From Cepaea nemoralis (Eukaryota > Mollusca > Gastropoda > Stylommatophora > Helicidae), in NCBI GenBank assembly GCA_014155875.1, contig JACEFZ010025088.1:1-64000 (forward strand): DNA of 64,000 nucleotides, given 5' to 3'. Positions within the stretch are counted from its first letter, which is position 1; every line of letters begins with the position of its first letter. The position numbers and the translations under genes were made by a program. Positions 57,661-64,000 of this stretch are shown piece after piece. The notes under the pieces are model-generated. The model had not been told where the DNA came from and ran no database searches. It was given only the letters and a program-made list of their open reading frames with translations.

Positions 57661-58539
57661 TTATGTGCTCATGTATTACACTAATTTCTCTCACCAGTGT
57701 TGGCACATGTAAAATAGTTTCTTTTTACTGAACTAAGTATTCTTAGTTTCCCAAATCTTAAGTTACTCACCAACTTCTAAATCATTGATTGAGTTTAACT
57801 ACTTAAGAATAAAATATACAACTGGGTCTAATGATTTACACATTAAATAAATTGTTTACCTGGTAGAAAAGGAAACTCACTATGGTTTGTCCTTTTGTAT
57901 AGTTTATCCATAAACTATGATGACTGAATATAATATTTAGTTTCTACTAAATTAATTTCTTAAGAATTAACCACATGGTTTATAACACGCTGACTTACCA
58001 ATTCTTCTTGAGAGAAAGGCTCACAGACTAAACGAATCCAAAACATTATTGGTTTACCATCATTTTAATTAAATAGCTTCACAACACATGTCCATCACAA
58101 GATGTCAGGTCCTCGATTTGGTTGAGTTTCCAAATAAACTGGCTACTGGTTTTCTGGTCCTTCTATTCTCTCTAGACTTTAATTTTCTAACGTGTTCGTA
58201 GCGAGTTGAGAAACTACCATTTTCCGCAGGCCCAGTCGGCCTTTCTTCTGGTGGCAATGAGCTGTGGTTTGTACAATGAGGCCATGAAACCGGTTGTTGC
58301 TGTTTTTATCTCAGCTTTTTCCGTTCCAAGTTTTGGCTTTTCCGTGGACCATGAGTCTGCCCTTGTAAATTTAGGATTGTAAAAGTAGGGAACAAACAAA
58401 CGCTGTTGCGAGGTACTGTTGAATGGATATTGCGGAGAATATTTACAGCAACGTTACGGCTTTCGAAAATATATCACACACATCTACTAAATGTTGCAGA
58501 TCCTGTTCATTGCCTTCTACAAACCGACATCGTTCTTTT
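57661..58539. other. No recognisable gene
   Basis: AT-rich to about 58080. A 61-codon minus frame at 58214-58399 is unrecognised; its surroundings may be an old SINE. Confidence 0.45.
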
Positions 58540-59230
58540 CCTATGTCAGGTGGTATTTTCTTCCAAATTCTTAGCATGAAAATACTTCTTCTTTAATTGT
58601 CCGATGTTGATCACATTCAAAGGCTCCTGATTTATTTGGGATTGCAATAAATAAAGAATTACATAATTCAGGAGGCATATCCCTAGTATCATATATTGTG
58701 TTCAGCAGTCTGGTGACTTGGTCTATTCCAAATTCTTCTAAAGCATTTATTATTTCTGATGTTATGTCCTCTAAACAGGGAACCTTGCCAGTTCTCATAT
58801 GGTTAAGAGCATTCTGAACCTCCATCTTCAAAATGGATGGTCCTTCATTACTGTTACATAATCTGACCATACATGTAACATCTTTTCTTTTTCTGGTATG
58901 ATTTGTCCATCCGTTGATTTAGGCAGCCTGTTGATGTACGTGTTCTTTTATTAGTAAATTCCAAATTGTTTTGTGCATTATTTGGTATGTTTTACTGTTG
59001 TGTTGTTTTTCAATTTCTATGCAATGTTTCTCCAGCCATGGTTTTTTGCCTCCTTACATAATGTTCTGACTTTTCTGTGAATGTCGTCATATTTGTCAGG
59101 ATTATTTTTGTGGTGTCTTCTTGTTTCCAATAGTTGTAAAATGTCTTTAGTCATCCATTTCTTACGACCCACCTTCATTAATTTTGGAATGGTTGTTTCT
59201 GAAGCCAAACTGATTGAATTCTTTTACATC
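58540..59230 (-). pseudogene. LINE-2a family N-terminal RT part, decayed
   Basis: The minus strand encodes SETTIPKLMKVGRKKWMTKD, later ILKMEVQNALNHMRTGKVP and DQVTRLLNTIYDTRDMPPEL, collinear with 35270-35950. Frames are broken. The left break is just after CDQHRTI. Confidence 0.85.
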
Positions 59231-59584
59231 TCCAATTGATCATCCACATCTTGAAATTAACATATAGAATCGATTTTACTGATTCTTCTAAAAGGCAAAT
59301 CTAATTTGAGAATTCCCAATTCCTAGTGTTTATACCAGGTTTTCCTATCCCTATTATCGGTTCGTCGGCCTTTGATCCTCTGATTGTGTGTTTGCACGTA
59401 GTGTTAGGGCAGGGATGTCTTTGGATCAGGATACCGTGTTAGTTCACACTTTCGCCTGGCTACAAAGTCTACCTCGGTCTCGCATTTCGTGAGGACAGGT
59501 AACACAGGGGAATACGTCTTCGGCATTTTGTTAGATGCTAAGCTGTTTGAAGTTGACATTACAATCTAAGTGAATCAACCACAT

Positions 59585-60090
59585 TTAGTTGCATGATTTT
59601 TTGTCCGGCATATTTCGCAGCATGTCATCAGGTCATATTGTAAAATTATACATAATGAAGAGAATGCATGAATTATACTTTGGCTGAAATACTTAAAACA
59701 CATTAGTCATTGGTAATTGTAAGAATGTGGAGCATTTGGTATCCCCACAGTAATCGCTAATTTTAAACGAAGTCTGTCTGTTTGCACAAAAGTTTGGCAC
59801 CACCTAATTGATAAGGCCCCGGTATATTTGAGAAATCATTTATTGGTCGTCGAATACATTATACAAAACTCCATTCCTTATTAACTTTATGGTCACACTT
59901 TAGAAGATGTTGAGATATTGCCGAGCTTTGAGTTTTATAGCCTGTCGACTACTGAAGATTATTTGACTCTCTTTCCCACGCATACTAGTATAGAATCCGT
60001 TACTGGATTTGCTAATTGTCATTCTACCTATGTAAGCTGCTTAGCATTCACACTGGAATTAATAAATGCAGTTTGATTTGGTGTACGAAG
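59585..60090 (-). pseudogene. Penelope family B 3' fragment (no MITE)
   Basis: Similar along its length to 28855-29810 without the hAT insert: GCATATTTCGCAGCATG at the left, GGTCGTCGAATACATTATAC at the empty site, and TTCACACTGGAATTAA at the right. Stops prevent any product. Confidence 0.65.
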
Positions 60091-60579
60091 ACGTAAGTTC
60101 TTTCACTGATTGAGTAGGTATCGGGGTGATGTTATATCTAGCACTCGGTCAGCAGCAAATGTTTAGCATTTAGTTGAGTGGGACGAGAGGTTGATTTTTG
60201 GGTGGTGAATCACGTTTGCCTGTTGTCTAATGTGTCATCTAATATCCACGTGTTATCTATATTGTTATCTGTTACATTCTGTCACCCTCTGTCACCTGTT
60301 ACATTCTGTCACCCCCTGCAAGTAAGAGCACTCTTACCTTTGTAAAGACTGAATGAGGTTGGGGCTGGGTAGGCTCGGACACATATCTTGATACTGACAG
60401 ACGGGGCCCCAACGGTCGCTGGGAACATGGGGCTTGACGTCCCACTGCAGTGTTCTGGTGCACCTGAGTTATTAAACATTGGAAGCATCAATATGCACGT
60501 GAGTTATTAAACATTGGAAGCATCAATCTCACTAGTTTATGCAGCATGTGCCAATATAAAAGTAATTATGACTGATATA

Positions 60580-60790
60580 TATCATCATCACGAATAATGT
60601 CCTTCGCAGAATTTGCTCTCATCAAAGCCCTAAAAGACATTCTCGATCTTTGCCATATCCTTTGCCTTGTACAATTTGATGTCCAAGGTGTCTTCAAGCC
60701 CTGTGTCCATCTTCCTGCTGCTCGAACCCAGCCTCTTCTTCCAGAAACCACGCATTCTATCACTGTTCTCTTCACGCCACTGTGACTTGT
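60580..60790 (-). pseudogene. LINE C-terminal fragment with (TGA)n tail
   Basis: The minus frame reads GRRGWVRAAGRWTQGLKTPW, then RALMRANSAKDIIRDD, a post-RT tail region followed by a GATGATGATA tail. Confidence 0.55.
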
Positions 60791-61205
60791 AATAAGGTCA
60801 AAGTATTAGAATTCCCGAGACACGATACTGCTTATGTATAAGAGTTGTTTATTGCTGTTCATGTAGATAGGATGCTATGTTGAATTGTTTGGGATAAATA
60901 AGGTTGTGATAAGTAATGATGCAGAGGTACATTGTTAGGGAATATAACAACAAAACTATGAGAAAGATACACTGATAACGAGATTTAACAAAAGAACTAT
61001 GAGAGAGATACATTGATAAGGAGATATAAAAATAAAGCTATATTATAACACAATATCGAACTATTAATAATAATAATACAGATGTAAAAAATAAAATTAA
61101 AAACTATCAAGAAACAATTATAAAGTCATGATTTAGGGACATTGCACAATTTACGTGAATGCATACAAATATAACTCTATTGTAAAAACCATAAACAGAC
61201 ATACA

Positions 61206-61455
61206 TATACAAATACAGCGAATAATTATAACATTATCTGCTCGTGACGAAGTCGAGATGACCGCCTTGCGCTCTGAGAGTCGTCGGTTTGTTCCCGGAA
61301 TCCGTCATTTTGTTCACGTATAGAATTTTCTCGGAGGCTCTGATAGTTGTCGCTGGAAATACGGACTTCCTGTTTTGTGCGACGCTTTAGGCAGGTCCCC
61401 CCTGCGGAAACAGACGGAGTCTTATGGGAGGTAACTTGGTGCAATGACTACTTAT
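61206..61455 (+). repeat. SINE family 2, diverged copy
   Basis: Contains TTGTTCCCGGAATCC in the B-box position, TTCTCGGAGGCTCTGATAG, TTGTCGCTGGAAATACGGA and TGCGACGCTTTAGGC, parallel to 46540-46700. No TSD was seen. Confidence 0.75.
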
Positions 61456-61639
61456 TTGCTACTTGTAGAACTGTCTCGTTGTATTTCTGCCCGCTTGTGA
61501 TATTCTTTGCATTTCCATAGAAGCCAAATACAATTTTGGTAACTATTTTGAAATTACTATGGGCAGACGGACAAACCAAGGTAAAAGTTGTTCAAGAAAC
61601 AAATGAAAACTATAAATAACAGAAAAAAAACAACGTCGG

Positions 61640-61870
61640 CAGTCATTGTTTTCGTCACGTTATGAGAAGAAATAAACTGGATAACTTGGTGACAGCTGGT
61701 AAGATTTAGGAGAAAAGAACAAGGGGAAGGTAGAGAAGTAAATATCTGGATGGCTTGGACATTTGGCATGATGGAGATAAGAACACAGAGCTGATCCATG
61801 AACCTGGTGATCGTGTGAGATGGCGAAACATGGCTGCCCACTGTTATAGGTATGGCACATGATGATGGTT
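61640..61870 (+). pseudogene. LINE-2a family 3' end fragment
   Basis: Decayed frames: RHVMRRNKLDNL, KNTELIHEPGDRVRWRNMAA and HRYGT, then a GATGATGG tail. Confidence 0.8.
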
Positions 61871-62370
61871 TTGAAATTCGGTGTGTTGAACATAGAATCC
61901 AGTGAAGTAAAAGAATATAGATTGGACGCGCGCTTGAATGGACAGGCAGAGGAAGAGAGTGATAGACAAGCAGGAGAGACTTATAGAGTACACATGGAGA
62001 AACTTTATTAACACAGTATTTTCATACACTCTCCCCTGTCTCAAGCTACTGTCTTCATACTGACCAATCATACTATGGTAGATTTCATACCATTTCACAT
62101 CATCTGACCACAAACAACAAATATCATCTCATTGTTTTTCCACTATTCAAGTGGATAGTGCGTCCGCCATTTCGTAATCTGATTGTGAGCAAGTTAAAAC
62201 TGCTGGATACTCAAGACCCTACATGGGTATTGTTTAAGAGCCAGTGTGGGTCCTGAAATAAGAATTTCCATTGTCCATACTCTTTCATGCACTTAATAAT
62301 ACAATTCCTGTTACTTAATTACTGTTCCTCGAACAACCTAATAAGCGCGACACAGATTTAAACTCACGAA

Positions 62371-62700
62371 TGATGGCTGTGATATCATCTTTGTCAGGGA
62401 AATACGTCTATATTATTGCACAAATCCACGAGTTTCATATCCTTTACAGGACATCGCTGTCAACATCAGCATCTTTCAGCTGATTGTTGATTTCTTGGCA
62501 AAATTACGCTCAGTAGTTGGCCATTGCTTTCTGAGCGGCCGGCTCATTTATCCCGCAAGTCACCAATGCGGGTATCCACGAGTGGTGACTATGATATCAC
62601 ATTTGTCAGGGAAATACGTCTATATTATCACACAAATCCACAAATGGTTACTGTGATATCACATTTATTGGGGGAATGCGTCTATATCAGCACACACATG
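62371..62700 (+). repeat. ~62-bp tandem repeat interrupted by a SINE
   Basis: Units with GTGATATCA(C/T)ATTTGTCAGGG and AAATACGTCTATATTAT at about 62378, 62590 and 62650. The SINE at 62433-62573 interrupts the first unit. Confidence 0.8.
62433..62573 (-). repeat. SINE family 1, 5'-truncated, TSD present
   Basis: Minus-strand copy: CGCTCAG/CTGAGCG hairpin, TTGCCAAGAAATCAAC, CGATGTCCTGTAAAGGATAT. TSD ATCCACGAG lies at 62424-62432 and 62574-62582. Confidence 0.85.
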
Positions 62701-62879
62701 CAAGCAGTATTGGCTTTATGAAGAAACAAAGTATTGGACAAAGTAAGCTTCCTAAAACAAGTGACGTCATGCGATGGAATAGAACATGTAAAACCAGAAA
62801 AACAGACCTCGCGATGGCAAAGTTGATAACCAACTGCACTGGTATTGTCATAAACACAGTGGGAAGCGTGTTTGAAGCC

Positions 62880-63297
62880 GAGGCTCACCACTTGCCAAAT
62901 GAGGGAAATATTGACCACCTGTTCCTCCTTGCTCACGGCCTACACAATTTGATGGCACTATCACACCACCCGGTTAGCGGGGTAGGGGTATCCCCTATCA
63001 AAGGAGATGTAAGACGCCTCCTTTCCTCCGTTAGTCTACGGGACACCCTTGGGCAAGGTGGAGTACCCGTTTAGCCCCCCGATCAGGGTTACGTGAAGCC
63101 ATGGAAGCAGGTCGTGGATGGAGTGTGAGAGCAGCCGACAGATTGTTGTTGGTTATGGTCTTGCACTCTGCGGCGATAGGCAGATGATCTCATCAGTAGA
63201 GACAATGGCTATGACCACCGACTAGTACAGTCACTGCCCAGAAGGAAAGCAATGGCAAACTACCTTCTGCAAAACTTGCCAAGAAACCATAACAACC
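62880..63297 (+). promoter_or_regulatory. 5' UTR of an RTE-like LINE
   Basis: GC-richer leader before the endonuclease frame. At 63237-63290 it contains CAGAAGG, the loop AAAGCAATGGCAAACTA, CCTTCTG and then CTTGCCAAGAAAC. The loop and the TTGCCAAGAAA block are also found in SINE family 1. I recall similar text in the 5' region of RTE/BovB elements. Confidence 0.65.
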
Positions 63298-63735
63298 ATG
63301 AAAGAAAACATAATAAGAAAGAGATCTGGTGGCGAGACCCCCAGGCCAGGCAGATCAGATAACACTGGGGAAGAGTGTGACCCAGGGACCAGTACTAGTA
63401 ATCGTGATGACGGAGTTAATCCTGACTGTGTTACCAAGGAAATCCCCTGTGTCAGACTAAGAAACAGAGTGAGAATGGCAACGTGGAATGTGAGAAGTTT
63501 GTATGAGGGAAAGCTTAAAGTAGTGTGTGATGAGATTGAGAGGTTAAACATTCACATTTTAGGAATTAGTGAACATCGCTGGAGCGGCAAGGGACATTTT
63601 ACAACTGAAAATGGAAGTATTTTCATTTATTCTGGTAGAGATGTCGGAGGCCAGAGTGGAGTGGCATTTTGTTTAGATAAGACAACTGCAAAAGCTTTAA
63701 TGGGATATAATCCAGTTAGTTATAGAATCGATTGA
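63298..63735 (+). pseudogene. LINE AP-endonuclease N-terminal part, truncated
   Basis: The ATG at 63298 opens a frame with a polar leader, then RMATWNVRSLYEGKLKVV, HILGISEHRWSGKG and GGQSGVAFCLDK, the first motifs of an apurinic/apyrimidinic-type LINE endonuclease that nicks target DNA. It ends at 63735 where the element breaks off. It may be the 5' part of the LINE-2a family, whose 35.2-kb copy lacks exactly this portion; that link is inference. Confidence 0.85.
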
Positions 63736-64000
63736 TTATGTGGTTGTTTCGGGATTTGAAATTTAAATATTGAGCACAACCCACTACTGGCAACGCCGAT
63801 CGCATTCCGGTATGAACCCAAGGCCCATCCACGTCAACATGGAAGCACCACACTCGAGCCTCGCCCTCGCCCGAGCTCATCAGCAGTGCACATCCCCGAC
63901 CGGACCCGGAAACAGTCCCGGATCACGCGTGTGAAGCGGGTGTGTAACCACGCGGCACACACCGGACACACCAAATTATCACAACAGAACATCACAACGC
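63736..64000 (-). repeat. GC-rich, possibly tRNA-derived repeat
   Basis: On the minus strand GCGTGGTTACACACCCGC could be an A-box region and GGGTTCATACC a B-box, but they lie well over 100 bp apart. Uncertain, and cut by the window edge. Confidence 0.3.

Overview
The window is animal nuclear DNA dominated by transposable elements. No bacterial or phage gene organisation is visible. It carries very long di-, tri- and tetranucleotide arrays, exon-like fragments bounded by splice signals, and layered remains of retroelements: Penelope-like elements (PLEs) with GIY-YIG endonuclease, several non-LTR (LINE) families, Ty3/gypsy elements, tRNA-derived SINEs and a hAT-type MITE. The mixture suits a TE-rich invertebrate, perhaps a lophotrochozoan such as a mollusc, but the species cannot be fixed from sequence alone.

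Layout. 1-1.4 kb: microsatellites and short dispersed repeats. 1.4-8.1 kb: a minus-strand LINE split by a palindromic PLE insertion (1976-6051) flanked by a 12-bp target-site duplication (TSD). 9.9-14.8 kb: a minus-strand Ty3/gypsy element whose pol order is protease-integrase-reverse transcriptase, with one LTR at 9864-10503 and an inverted LTR copy at 16235-16868. 18.6-21.6 kb: a second gypsy element with gag, protease, integrase zinc finger and, last before the LTR, an RNase H remnant. 22.3-25.2 kb: a pair of ~670-bp direct repeats around a 1.5-kb mostly non-coding interior, probably a non-autonomous LTR element. 25.3-27.6 kb: stacked minisatellites. 27.7-35.2 kb: LINE and PLE fragments, a hAT MITE with its TSD, SINEs, and a fibronectin-III exon on the minus strand. 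35.2-37.2 kb: a LINE with a 645-codon open frame.

37.2-47.9 kb is a nest: a plus-strand LINE is interrupted by a PLE (12-bp TSD); the PLE is interrupted by a 6.9-kb gypsy element with both LTRs (5-bp TSD); the right LTR carries a ~113-bp TA array; the outer LINE also holds a SINE with its own TSD. 47.9-64 kb: LINE, PLE and SINE fragments, an Ig-like exon on the minus strand at 51.6 kb, a ~145-bp ATC array, and a LINE 5' end with an AP-endonuclease start.

The Ig-like exon (51549-51755) and the FN3 exon (33475-33781) lie on the same strand in the usual Ig-then-FN3 order, so most of the window may be introns of one host cell-surface or adhesion gene, filled with mobile DNA. That link is inference. 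No complete host gene, rRNA, functional tRNA or CRISPR array was found.
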